In this document: positions 26,208 to 34,779 of the stretch, one piece after another
Layout of the letters: every line of letters begins with the position of its first letter
Position numbering within the stretch: the first letter of the stretch is position 1
Assembly: GCF_001426265.1 (NCBI RefSeq)
Contig: NZ_LMDG01000014.1
Location: 21,941-85,940 of the forward strand
Source of the DNA: Rhizobium sp. Root1220
GTDB taxonomy: Bacteria; Pseudomonadota; Alphaproteobacteria; Rhizobiales; Rhizobiaceae
Length of the DNA: 64,000 nt
Direction of reading: 5' to 3'
Translations under genes and position numbers: made by a program
The notes under the pieces: model-generated
Databases searched by the model: none
Told to the model about the DNA's origin: nothing
The model's input: only the letters and a program-made list of their open reading frames with translations

Positions 26208-27848
26208 TTATTGGGCGAGGCTCGCCATAACTCCAAATGCTCCAGCCACTGCGACTGCGCCGGGATCGGCCACGCCCGCGAGATCTCTTTCGCCGACATA
26301 AGACGCACGTCCGGCTTTTGCCTTCGTCATTGCCTTCGTCGCCTCCGCGCCGGCGGCAGCTGCCTTCGCAGCCGCTGCCACGCCGCCCGATGCGAGCGAC
26401 TGCAGCGCCGGGGCAAGCGCGTCGACCATCGTTCGATCGCCAACGCCTGCACCACCATAGAACGTCATCCGATCGAGCCCGGCAAGAAGGGCCGCTGCGA
26501 TATCAGGCTTTTCCGCCATTGCCTTGGCAGCGGCGGTAAAGAAGATCGACATCAGCACTCCGCTCGAGCCACCCATGCTGGTGCCGAGGATGTCGCCGAT
26601 GGCAGCGAGTGTGGCGGCAGGTTTCCTGAGCGGCAGCGTATCGATGCGGGCGAGGATGCTGCGCGCGCCGGATGCAACGGTCGAGCCGGTATCACCGTCG
26701 CCTACACGACCGTCGAGGCGGTTGAGTTCGCCTTCGAGCGATATCAGGTGGTCGCAAAGTGCGGTGATCATGCGGCGACTCCATTCATCGTCGCTGGCAT
26801 TTGTTCCGTTCAATCGTGCGTCCGCCTTCGGAACGGTGACGATTGTGATTTCGTGGCGTTCGACGGGAGGCACCCAGGCATGCGGGCCAACCGCAGCCAC
26901 GAGTGCTTTTTCGCGGACAGCGTCGAGCCTGATAAGTGATAGCGAAAAGCCGTTCATGTTGAGTGCGGTCATCATTGGAGCCGGCCCGATGATCAGCTTC
27001 ACTCGTTCCGCAGTCGGCGAGGACAACACGGCATTGGCGATGACGGTCATTTCAAGCGGCGGCACCGCGCCGAGATTGTTGATAAGCAGCGCGTGGCCGG
27101 CACCATCCTGCAGCCTGGCGCTCAGTCGCTTGAGCATGGTTGCGACGATGTCCGCGACGGGTTGGAGTGCTATGCGCTCGACACCTGGTTCACCGTGGAT
27201 TCCAAGACCAAGTTCGCCTTCGTTTTCGCCCAGGCGATCCTCGTGCGCTTGCCCCGGCACGCTGCAGGTCGAGAGAGACATGCCGAGAGAGACGATGTCT
27301 TTGGCTGCCGCAGCTGCGTGCATCGTTACGGTCGGGAGGTCTTCACCCGCTTCGGCATGGAAGCCAGCGATCTTGTGGACAAACAATGTCCCGGCCACGC
27401 CACGTGGCTGATTGATCTCGGGAATTGCAATGTCGTCGGCAATGATGACCATCTCGACATCGAAACCCTCGGCGCGGGCCCTCTCGGCGGCGAGGCCGAA
27501 ATTCAGACGATCTCCCGTATAATTCTTCACAATCAGCAGGGCGCCCTTTGGGCCGGCCACCGCGCGGATTGCCGTAAGAACCGCATCGACGCTTGGTGAT
27601 GCAAATATTTCGCCCGAAACCGCTGCGGTCAACATACCCTTGCCGACAAAGCCCGCATGGGAGGGCTCGTGTCCGGCGCCACCGCCGGAAATGATCGCCA
27701 CCTGCGACTTGTCCCAGTCGGCCCGCAGGATCACCTTGATGTCGGGAAACGTATCCAAACGGGCGAGGCGACCTTTGCCGCTCGTCAGAAGCAGGCCATC
27801 CAAAGCTTCGGTGACTATGTTTTCCCTGCGGTTGAAAAAATGCTTCAT
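26208..27848 (-). CDS. DhaK-DhaL fusion dihydroxyacetone/ketose kinase
   Basis: A 546-residue one-chain kinase. The N-terminal DhaK half (about 1-335) has SQVAIISGGGAGHEPSHAGF and His218 in GLGIHGEPGVERI. The C-terminal DhaL half (about 350-546) has the aspartate motif RVGDGDTGSTVASGA and GRASYVGERDLAGVADPGAV. Fused kinases of this type use free ATP, in contrast to the split PEP-dependent set next door; relatives phosphorylate dihydroxyacetone, glyceraldehyde or erythrulose. Having both kinds in one operon suggests two ketose substrates or one substrate at two energy states. It starts 55 nt after the ABC ATPase gene. Confidence 0.92.
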   Translation of the reverse strand: MKHFFNRRENIVTEALDGLLLTSGKGRLARLDTFPDIKVILRADWDKSQVAIISGGGAGHEPSHAGFVGKGMLTAAVSGEIFASPSVDAVLTAIRAVAGPKGALLIVKNYTGDRLNFGLAAERARAEGFDVEMVIIADDIAIPEINQPRGVAGTLFVHKIAGFHAEAGEDLPTVTMHAAAAAKDIVSLGMSLSTCSVPGQAHEDRLGENEGELGLGIHGEPGVERIALQPVADIVATMLKRLSARLQDGAGHALLINNLGAVPPLEMTVIANAVLSSPTAERVKLIIGPAPMMTALNMNGFSLSLIRLDAVREKALVAAVGPHAWVPPVERHEITIVTVPKADARLNGTNASDDEWSRRMITALCDHLISLEGELNRLDGRVGDGDTGSTVASGARSILARIDTLPLRKPAATLAAIGDILGTSMGGSSGVLMSIFFTAAAKAMAEKPDIAAALLAGLDRMTFYGGAGVGDRTMVDALAPALQSLASGGVAAAAKAAAAGAEATKAMTKAKAGRASYVGERDLAGVADPGAVAVAGAFGVMASLAQ

Positions 27849-27903
27849 TTGATCGATACCCGTCTGTTTTTTCTTGCATGCGATGATCGGTTTTTATTGG
27901 CGT

Positions 27904-28911
27904 TCAGGAGAGGCGCTTTCCGCTTGCATCGAAATAGAGTGGATCGCGTAGCGTCAAGTTGATCCTGTCGCCCCTGTTTATTGCGAGATATGGGTCCGCA
28001 AGTGTAACGAGCTTGTGATCTCGGACGCGGATGTGCAGATGGTTCTGATCGCCGAGATGCTCGATCCAGTCGATTTCGGCGTTGGCGTCCTTGCCAAGGA
28101 TGATATCGAGATGTTCGGTGCGCGCCCCTACGGTCTTGGTGCCTGCCGGCGGATGGCCGCCCGGAAGCAGATCAGCGGGCAGCAGGTTGATGTGTGGCTG
28201 GCCGAGGCGCGCAGCAACATGAAGATTGCTTGGGTTGCCGTAGATATCGCGCGGCGTTCCCACCTGCATGAGCCGACCTTCGGCGACAATGCCGATGCGG
28301 TCGGCCATTGTCATGGCCTCCACCTGATCGTGGGTTACATAGAGCAATGTCGAGCCCAGTTCCTTCTGAATCCGCTTGAGCTCTAGCCGCAGTTCGGCGC
28401 GCAGCTTAGCGTCGAGCGAGGAGAGTGGCTCGTCCATGAGATAGATTGACGGCTGGCGCACCAGCGCGCGGCCGATCGCGACGCGCTGCATCTCACCGCC
28501 CGAAAGACGCGTGGAGCGGTTCTCCAGCTTGTGATCGATCCGGACCATCCGTGCGACGTCGCGCACCCGGCGGTCTATCTCGTTCGCGGTGAGCTTGCGT
28601 ACCGGCGCCCTCAGCGGAAATGCCAGGTTTTCGTAGACCGTCATATGCGGATAGAGCGAGTATTGCTGGAAGACGAAGGCGACATCGCGTTCGGCTGGTG
28701 CTTCGGCGCCGACGTTCCGGCCACCGATCTCGATGCGGCCTCTGTCTGGTTTTTCGAGCCCTGCAATAAGGCGGAGCGTTGTCGTCTTGCCGGCGCCCGT
28801 CGGCCCGAGCAGAACGACGAACTCGCCGTCGCGGATTGTCAGGTCGAGATCGGTCAAAGCCTGGGTTTCGCCGAAGCGTTTGTTGAGACCCTTCAGGACA
28901 ACGTCAGCCAT
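27904..28911 (-). CDS. ABC sugar transporter ATP-binding protein 2
   Basis: A 335-residue MalK/UgpC-type ATPase. Walker A is LLGPTGAGKTTTLRLIAG, with Thr replacing the usual Ser in GPSGAGK. The signature is RLSGGEMQRVAIGRALVRQP, Walker B is YLMDEPLSSLD, and the switch His is in YVTHDQVEAMTMADR. A C-terminal TOBE-type regulatory domain (about 240-335) is shorter than in MalK. ATG 28911 overlaps the stop of ATPase 1 by 8 nt. It is expected to form a heterodimer with ATPase 1, as in rhizobial glycerol-type importers. Confidence 0.93.
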   Translation of the reverse strand: MADVVLKGLNKRFGETQALTDLDLTIRDGEFVVLLGPTGAGKTTTLRLIAGLEKPDRGRIEIGGRNVGAEAPAERDVAFVFQQYSLYPHMTVYENLAFPLRAPVRKLTANEIDRRVRDVARMVRIDHKLENRSTRLSGGEMQRVAIGRALVRQPSIYLMDEPLSSLDAKLRAELRLELKRIQKELGSTLLYVTHDQVEAMTMADRIGIVAEGRLMQVGTPRDIYGNPSNLHVAARLGQPHINLLPADLLPGGHPPAGTKTVGARTEHLDIILGKDANAEIDWIEHLGDQNHLHIRVRDHKLVTLADPYLAINRGDRINLTLRDPLYFDASGKRLS

Positions 28912-30001
28912 GCTGGGCCTCCGAATAGAGCGCTGACGCCACGGCGCGGCCCGACTTGCAGTCGAACAGCGCCAGGTTTGAATGATTGAATTCCAGCCCG
29001 ACCGTCTCGCCGATGCGGAAGTTCCGGTTTGCCGGAACACGAGCCTTGATCAATCCGCTGGATGTTTCGACAGCCACCACCTGGTTCGTGCCGAGATATT
29101 CACTCCCGTAAACGGCACCGCGCAACGGCGAGCTGTCGCTGAAGCGGATGTGTTCAGGTCGCACGCCGAGCGCCAGCTCGCCCTCCGCCAGGTCCTGACG
29201 GATCTCCGGTACGAGCACATCGACGCCGTCAAGCAAGATGGACCGCGATCCCATCTGCAGACCCGACGTGAAACGCATGAAATTCATTGGCGGCGATCCG
29301 ATGAAGTCCGCGACGTACATTGTCGCCGGCTTGCTGTAGATCTCCTGAGGCGTGCCGAATTGCTCGATAACGCCGTGGTTCATTACGGCAATCTTGTCGG
29401 CCATCGCCATGGCCTCGTGCTGATCGTGCGTAACGTAGACTGTGGTTGCGTGGATACGGTTATGGAGTTCGCGCAACTCGTGAACCATGACTTCGCGGAA
29501 CTCGGCGTCAAGCGTGCCCAGCGGCTCGTCCATCAGGAAGCATTTCGGTCGCCGGACGATGGCGCGGCCGAGCGCCACACGCTGCCGGTCGCCGCCGGCA
29601 AGGCCGGAGACGGACTTGTTGAGAATGTGGCCGATCTGCAGCAGGCGGGCGGTTTCCTCAACCCGTTGCTTGATCTCCGCCTTCCGCATTCCCTGCGACA
29701 ACAAGGGAAAGCCGATGTTCTTGCGGACATTCATGTGCGGATAGAGCGCAAACAGCTGGAAGACGAACGCAATATCGCGAGCGCTGGCGCGGTTGAATGT
29801 GACATCCTCTCCGTCGAGATAGATATTGCCGCTGGTTGGCAGCTCCAGCCCGGCGATCATGCGCAGCGTGGTCGTCTTGCCGCAGCCGGAAGGCCCGAGC
29901 AACGCCAGAAATTCGCCGTCATGGACGACGAAACTCGAGTCTTGGACTGCGACGAAACTGCCGAATTCCTTGCGGAGATTTTGGATTCTGATGTCCGCCA
30001 T
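28904..30001 (-). CDS. ABC sugar transporter ATP-binding protein 1
   Basis: A 365-residue MalK/UgpC-type ATPase with Walker A LLGPSGCGKTTTLRMIAG and Walker B CFLMDEPLGTLDAEF. The signature is degenerate (VSGLAGGDRQRVALGRAIV instead of LSGGQ), and YVTHDQHEAMAMADKI carries the switch His. A TOBE regulatory domain follows (about 245-350). The LAGGDRQR variant together with a normal partner means the two composite ATP sites are unequal. It begins 3 nt after the stop of the small membrane protein gene and feeds into ATPase 2 with an overlap. Confidence 0.92.
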   Translation of the reverse strand: MADIRIQNLRKEFGSFVAVQDSSFVVHDGEFLALLGPSGCGKTTTLRMIAGLELPTSGNIYLDGEDVTFNRASARDIAFVFQLFALYPHMNVRKNIGFPLLSQGMRKAEIKQRVEETARLLQIGHILNKSVSGLAGGDRQRVALGRAIVRRPKCFLMDEPLGTLDAEFREVMVHELRELHNRIHATTVYVTHDQHEAMAMADKIAVMNHGVIEQFGTPQEIYSKPATMYVADFIGSPPMNFMRFTSGLQMGSRSILLDGVDVLVPEIRQDLAEGELALGVRPEHIRFSDSSPLRGAVYGSEYLGTNQVVAVETSSGLIKARVPANRNFRIGETVGLEFNHSNLALFDCKSGRAVASALYSEAQHG

Positions 30002-30004
30002 GGT

Positions 30005-30214
30005 TCACTCCGGAAACTTTGAGACGATGATGAACATGGCCGTGCCTGCGAGCAGCGTCACCAGAGAGTAGGTGTAGAGCACCAGCAGGAAGGGCTGGAA
30101 CAGCATCAGGAAGCCGATGGCGATCAGCGCGGTGGCGATATTTTCCATCGGGCCTCGGCGCAGGAAGAACGGCCGCTTCGGAGGAGGGCGGGGCGTTTCG
30201 ATGAGGTGCGTCAT
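30005..30214 (-). CDS. Small membrane protein of the ABC importer operon
   Basis: A 69-residue protein: MTHLIETPRPPPKRPFFLRR, then two membrane helices (NIATALIAIGFLMLFQPFLL and TYSLVTLLAGTAMFIIVS). Small two-helix proteins at this place are known from rhizobial glycerol-type ABC operons (the GlpU type), where their role is unclear. Its ATG overlaps the stop of permease 2 as ATGA, and the next ATPase starts 3 nt after its own stop, so it belongs to the transporter unit. Possible roles are assembly or stabilising the permease pair. Confidence 0.8.
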   Translation of the reverse strand: MTHLIETPRPPPKRPFFLRRGPMENIATALIAIGFLMLFQPFLLVLYTYSLVTLLAGTAMFIIVSKFPE

Positions 30215-31164
30215 TTCCGGACCGCTCCGAAGGTGATACCGCGCAGCAGCTGCTTGCGCAGGAGAATGGTGAAGACGAGGATCGGGATCAGGAAGATCGT
30301 CGTTCCCGCGGCCACCGCCGGCCAATCCTGCCCCCCTTCGCCGATGATCGTCGGAATGAAGGGAGGCGCCGTCTGGGCTGCACCCGAGGTAAGAAGGGCT
30401 GCGAAGGCATATTCGTTCCAGGCAAATATCAGGCAGAAGATTGCGGTTGCGGCGATCCCGGTTGTTGCCTGCGGCAGCACCACCTTCCGGAAAGCCTGCA
30501 GCCGCGTGTAGCCGTCGATCATCGCCGCCTCCTCGTATTCCCGCGGGATCTCGTCTATAAAGCCCTTGAGCAACCAGACGGCTAGTGAGACGTTGACGGC
30601 CGTGTAGAGCAGGATCATGCCCAGCGCCGTATCGGAGAGGCCGAGCTCCCGGTACATCAGATAAATCGGGATGGCGACCGCGATCGGCGGCATCATGCGG
30701 GTCGACAGGATGAAGAACAGCAGGTCGTCGGCGAGCGGTATCCGGAAGCGCGAGAAGCCGTAGGCGGCGAGCGTTCCGAGGAAGACGGCAAGAAATGTCG
30801 ATCCGAAGGCGATCACCAGCGAATTGACGAAGCGCGGCAGAAAGTTCGAGGGACCGGCGATCACCATGTTGCGCTTGCGCGTCACCTCATCGCAGGTACC
30901 AGTCGGCGCCGGCAGCGACGAAATGTACTCCGGCGTCTGCCGCGTTCTCGTGGTGAGGAGATTGCAATAGCCCTCCAGCGTCGGCGTGAACACGATCTTC
31001 GGCGGGTAGCTGATGGAGTCCGGTGGCGACTTGATGCTGGTCAGGAAGATCCAGACGAGCGGAATCAGCGTGATCAGTGCATAAAGGATGACGAGCGCAC
31101 CGGCGATCCGTTTGCTGGTGAGGCTTGGTTCGACGACCGAATGGGCAGCGTTGACGGAGCTCAT
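30211..31164 (-). CDS. ABC sugar permease 2 (MalG/UgpE type)
   Basis: A 317-residue inner-membrane permease. The first helix is about residues 18-40, followed by a periplasmic loop of about 70 residues with two cysteines (GYCNLL and TGTCDEV), then five helices. The EAA motif that contacts the ATPase is YEEAAMIDGYTRLQAFRKVV. The start, ATG 31164, overlaps the permease 1 stop as ATGA. The longer-than-usual first periplasmic loop with two cysteines may be disulfide-bonded. Confidence 0.93.
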   Translation of the reverse strand: MSSVNAAHSVVEPSLTSKRIAGALVILYALITLIPLVWIFLTSIKSPPDSISYPPKIVFTPTLEGYCNLLTTRTRQTPEYISSLPAPTGTCDEVTRKRNMVIAGPSNFLPRFVNSLVIAFGSTFLAVFLGTLAAYGFSRFRIPLADDLLFFILSTRMMPPIAVAIPIYLMYRELGLSDTALGMILLYTAVNVSLAVWLLKGFIDEIPREYEEAAMIDGYTRLQAFRKVVLPQATTGIAATAIFCLIFAWNEYAFAALLTSGAAQTAPPFIPTIIGEGGQDWPAVAAGTTIFLIPILVFTILLRKQLLRGITFGAVRK

Positions 31165-32129
31165 CGTTGCTTCACCTTGTTGAGAGCCTTGACATAGATG
31201 TTTGCCAGTCCGAACACCGCGACGAAAAGGACGATGGCGAAGGCGGAAGCCCGGCCGGTCGCCCAGCTCTCGAAGGCCGCACGCTTCAACGTGATCGAGG
31301 CCACTTCGGTGGTTGACCCCGGCCCACCGCCTGTCAGCAGCGTTACCATGTCGAACATCTTGAAGTTTTCGATGCCGCGGAAGAGGACGGCGAGCATGAT
31401 GAAGGGCAGGGCCATCGGGACCGTGATCGACCAGAACTGCCGCCATGCTGACGCACGATCGACCTCCGACGCTTCGTAGATATAGTCCGGGATCGAGCGC
31501 AGCCCGGCGAGGCAGATCAGCATCACATAGGGTGTCCACATCCATGTATCGACGATAACGATCGCCCAGGGCGCCAGGGTGACGCTGCCGAGCATCTGAA
31601 TTTCCGAGGTCGGAATGCCGGTGACAAGCGAAACCGCGTAGGCGAAGAGGCCAATCTGCGGCTCATAGAGAAAGCGCCAGAAGTTGCCGACCACCGCAGG
31701 AGACAGCATCATCGGGATCAGAATGATGGTCGTCCAGAAGGCATGACCACGAAACTTCCGGTCGATCAGATAGGCAAGTCCGAAGCCGATCACGGTCTGC
31801 AGGACAATCGTCCAGAAGACAAAATGCGCGGTGGTCTGCATTGCCTGCCAGATATCCGGATCGGTGAGGACGCGCTCGTAGTTGCTGAGACCTACGCCTT
31901 GCACCGGCGCATTCGGTCGGTTGGCGCGGAAATTTGTGAAAGAAAGATAGACTGCCCACAGCAGCGGAAAGATGTTGATTGCGAGCAGCAGGATGATAGC
32001 CGGGGCGATGAACAACCAAGCGATCGCCCTGTCGGAAAGACCTCGGACGCGCCGGGCGACCGATACAGGCGTCGCCCGTGCTGTCGCATCCGCGGCTGTC
32101 TCGACGATAGAGGAGTGGGAGATATTCAA
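31161..32129 (-). CDS. ABC sugar permease 1 (MalF/UgpA type)
   Basis: An inner-membrane permease of about 322 residues with six helices (first FIAPAIILLLAINIFPLLWA). The EAA motif is YEASEVDRASAWRQFWSITV. The start is uncertain: TTG 32129 (LNISHSS...) has AGGTGA upstream and fits homologue length. An open frame extends further upstream to 32231, into the binding-protein stop region, but that would read through a stable hairpin. The gene starts about 100 nt after the binding-protein stop. Confidence 0.9.
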   Translation of the reverse strand: MNISHSSIVETAADATARATPVSVARRVRGLSDRAIAWLFIAPAIILLLAINIFPLLWAVYLSFTNFRANRPNAPVQGVGLSNYERVLTDPDIWQAMQTTAHFVFWTIVLQTVIGFGLAYLIDRKFRGHAFWTTIILIPMMLSPAVVGNFWRFLYEPQIGLFAYAVSLVTGIPTSEIQMLGSVTLAPWAIVIVDTWMWTPYVMLICLAGLRSIPDYIYEASEVDRASAWRQFWSITVPMALPFIMLAVLFRGIENFKMFDMVTLLTGGGPGSTTEVASITLKRAAFESWATGRASAFAIVLFVAVFGLANIYVKALNKVKQR

Positions 32130-32165
32130 GATGTCACCTGGTCTTTGGGTATGTGAGACATCAGG

Positions 32166-32194
32166 CGGCCCGGCTCTTTTGCCGATCCGGGCCG
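32166..32194 (-). promoter_or_regulatory. Hairpin between binding-protein and permease genes
   Basis: CGGCCCGG pairs with CCGGGCCG around a 13-nt loop in the 101-nt gap. Such hairpins after the first gene of ABC operons usually protect the upstream message from 3' decay and cause the binding protein to be made in excess. The T-run lies only inside the loop, so it is unlikely to be a full terminator. Confidence 0.65.
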
Positions 32195-32230
32195 TCATTC
32201 TGACTAGGATGTCACGCGTCCAGGAGGACA

Positions 32231-33556
32231 CTAGATCTTGCCGTCGTCCTTGAACACTTCGGTCCAGTCCGCCACCAGACCATCAAGCGCTTCCTTGGCG
32301 GTGCCGTTGCCGGCAACCACATAGTTGTGAACGCGCTTCTGCATGTCCTGGAGAAGGGTGGCGTAGCTTGGTTCCGCCCAGAAGTCCTTGACGATGGCCA
32401 TGGATTCCAGGAATGCCGGGGCATACGGCTGGCTCGACGCGAAATCAGGTGCGTTGACGACAGCCTTCAGGCAGGAAAAGCCGCCCAGCTGCCACCACTT
32501 GGCCTGTACCTCAGGCTGCGCGAACCACTTGATGTATTGCAGGGCCGCATCCTTCTTGTCGGAATACGACACAACCGAGATGCCTTGTCCGCCAAGCTGG
32601 GCAAAATGTTCTTTCTCAGCGGGATTGGGGAAGAAGCCGATCCTGTCGCCGCCGACCTTCTCGTCCTTGTAGAGACCTGGCCAGGTAAAGGCGAAGTTCA
32701 TCTGCATGGCGACCTGTCCGGATTTGAAGGCGTCTGCGGATTCGACCATGTAGACGTTGGAGCTGCCGGGCGGTGTGCAGCAGTCATAGAGAGCCTTGTA
32801 GAACTCCAGGCCCTTGATTGCGTCCGGCGAGTTGACGAATCCTTCCATTTCGTAAGGCTTCTTGGGATTTTCGTACTGGAAGCCCCAATCATAGAGAACG
32901 TTGGTCACGCCCATGGTGATGCCCTCCGAGCCACGCTCGGTATAGATTGAGGCACCGTAGACGGTCTTGCCGTCGATCTCACGCTTCTGGAAAAACTCGG
33001 CGATCTGCTTCAGCTCGTCGTAGGTCTTCGGCGCGGCGAGATCCCGGCCATACTTTTCCTTGAATTCCTTCTGCAGCTCCGGCTTTTCGAACCAATCCTT
33101 GCGGTAGGTCCAGCCGACCACGTCGCCCATAGCCGGAAGCGCCCAGTAATTCGGGGTGTTCTTCGGCCATTCCGAATAGCCAACGACCGTCGCCGGCACG
33201 AAGTCATCCATCTTGATGCCTTCCTTGTCGAAGAAGTCGTTCAGCTTGACGTAGTGGCCGTTCTCGGCCGAGCCGCCGATCCATTGGCTGTCGCCGATGA
33301 TCAGGTCGCAGAGCTTGCCATGGGAATTCAATTCGTTGAGGAAGCGGTCCGCATAGCTTGTCCAGGGGACGAACTCGAACTTCATTTCCGTGCCAGTCTT
33401 GGCGGTGAAATCCTTCGAGAGCTCGACGAGCGCATTGGCTGGATCCCAGGCAGCCCAGCACAGCGTTAGTTGGTCGGCTTTTGCGAGATTGGGCAACGCC
33501 GACGACATCACGAATGCCGAGGCCAGCCCGAGCAGGGCTTTCGATCTTTTCTGCAT
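32231..33556 (-). CDS. ABC sugar transporter substrate-binding protein
   Basis: A 441-residue periplasmic binding protein of extracellular family 1. The signal peptide is about residues 1-27 (ending LAKA). The mature protein starts DQLTLCWAAWDPANALVELS and contains CDLIIGDSQWIGGSAENGHY and ALPAMGDVVGWTYRKDWFEK. The ligand is not deducible, but the downstream kinases point to a small ketose. It is the first gene of the operon. AGGAGG... is seen upstream on the minus strand (GGGAGGAAC just before the ATG). Confidence 0.92.
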   Translation of the reverse strand: MQKRSKALLGLASAFVMSSALPNLAKADQLTLCWAAWDPANALVELSKDFTAKTGTEMKFEFVPWTSYADRFLNELNSHGKLCDLIIGDSQWIGGSAENGHYVKLNDFFDKEGIKMDDFVPATVVGYSEWPKNTPNYWALPAMGDVVGWTYRKDWFEKPELQKEFKEKYGRDLAAPKTYDELKQIAEFFQKREIDGKTVYGASIYTERGSEGITMGVTNVLYDWGFQYENPKKPYEMEGFVNSPDAIKGLEFYKALYDCCTPPGSSNVYMVESADAFKSGQVAMQMNFAFTWPGLYKDEKVGGDRIGFFPNPAEKEHFAQLGGQGISVVSYSDKKDAALQYIKWFAQPEVQAKWWQLGGFSCLKAVVNAPDFASSQPYAPAFLESMAIVKDFWAEPSYATLLQDMQKRVHNYVVAGNGTAKEALDGLVADWTEVFKDDGKI

Positions 33557-33644
33557 AAGTTCCTCCCAGAACCAAAGGCCGGCTCCGCCGGCAGCGCGAG
33601 TTCACCCACTTCCAGAGAATGCTGACATGAACTCCTCAAACATC

Positions 33645-33744
33645 ATGTTTAGCAATATGTTTAGTGATAGATAAATTTATAAACAATGCAAGCGGCAATC
33701 GTTGCTGCAGTGCACACTGTTCTGGCGCCAGATGTTTAGTGATT
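33645..33744. promoter_or_regulatory. Repeated ATGTTTAG boxes upstream of the importer operon
   Basis: The box ATGTTTAG occurs three times, at 33645, 33657 and 33732. The second and third copies extend to ATGTTTAGTGATNGAT. They lie 90-190 nt upstream of the binding-protein start, in an AT-rich stretch that must contain the operon promoter, and also close to the 3' end of the LysR gene. Direct repeats of this kind suit a repressor or activator that binds in tandem. The regulator is not known. Confidence 0.5.
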
Positions 33745-33777
33745 GATTCGAGAGAGACGGACTTTCGAGGGGGTGTG

Positions 33778-34678
33778 CTAGCCAGCCCTGATGCCCGCCA
33801 CATTGATCGCTTTCAGACGCACGGCGAGGAAATCGACGCACAGCCTAACTTTCGCGGCGGTAAGGCGATTGTGAGGAAATACCGCATGGATCGGGGCTGC
33901 TGGCAGCGGGATGCCTGGCAGCACTATTTCCAGATGGCCGGCGTCGATATCGTCGCGAACGTCCCACAGCGATTTTTGCACCAACCCCGCGCCGTCGATC
34001 GCCCAGCGACGAGCGAGTTCGCCGTTGTTGGTGCTGAGGGGGTGCTTCACGTTGATGCTGCGGTTGTCGGAAAAGGTCCAATGGCTGTTGGGTGGATCGC
34101 CGAAGGTGATGCAATCGTGCACGAGAAGGTCTTCAAGCCTTTGCGGCCGTCCCCGGCGTGCGAGGTACGAGGGAGCGGCACAGAATCCGCTTGTTCGGTG
34201 CCAACTGACGGGCAATCAGGCTTGAATCGGCGAGCGACCCGAACCGGACCGCAAGATCGTAGCCGCCTTCGACAATATTGGTGACGGTGTCAGACGTATC
34301 GAGATGGATATGCAGCGTGGGATGCATCGCCTGGAATTCCTGCAGCAGCGTAGCAAGCCAGCGGCAGCCGAACGCGAATGTCGACGTCACCCGGAGGAGG
34401 CCGGTTGCTGTATCCAGGCCGCTGGTGACTTCCATTTCAGCGTCGTCGATCTCGGCCAGGATCCGGATGCAACGGGCATGGAAGCGTGCGCCTTCTTCGG
34501 TAAGTGTCAGGGTTCGCGTGGTGCGGTTTGCGAGGCGAACGCCGAGGCGTTCCTCGAGCCGGGCGAGCTTGCGGCTGACGACGGCAAGCGACAGCCTGAG
34601 ATCGCGGGCAGCGCCAGACAGGCTGCCCGCCTCGACGACGCGGACGAAGACCAGCATATCGAAAAGATTATCGGCCAT
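33778..34678 (-). pseudogene. LysR-family regulator with a frameshift
   Basis: The N-terminal part (start ATG 34678) has a normal LysR helix-turn-helix: MADNLFDMLVFVRVVEAGSL and LSLAVVSRKLARLEERLGVR. The effector domain begins in the same frame. Near 34175-34182, after PNKRILC, the frame is lost and continues one register over as AAPSYLARRGRPQRLEDLLV through to the normal C-terminus. The simplest reading is a loss of two bases (or gain of one) in a GTGCCGC run. It is otherwise complete, so a recent mutation or a sequencing error is possible. It is divergent from the SDR cluster, as LysR regulators usually are from their targets. Confidence 0.85.
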
Positions 34679-34779
34679 ATTATTGCTGATATCGCAATGG
34701 ACCATCACCATCAACGGCTATTCTTGCAAATGGGAAAGCCCCCTATCTTGACCCCGTCAACAAACACGAGGCGCAGAAG

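Noticed and set aside
28982..30022. A 346-codon plus-strand open frame opposite ABC ATPase 1
   Set aside because: Antisense shadow caused by GC-rich codon bias; the minus strand has a complete ATPase.
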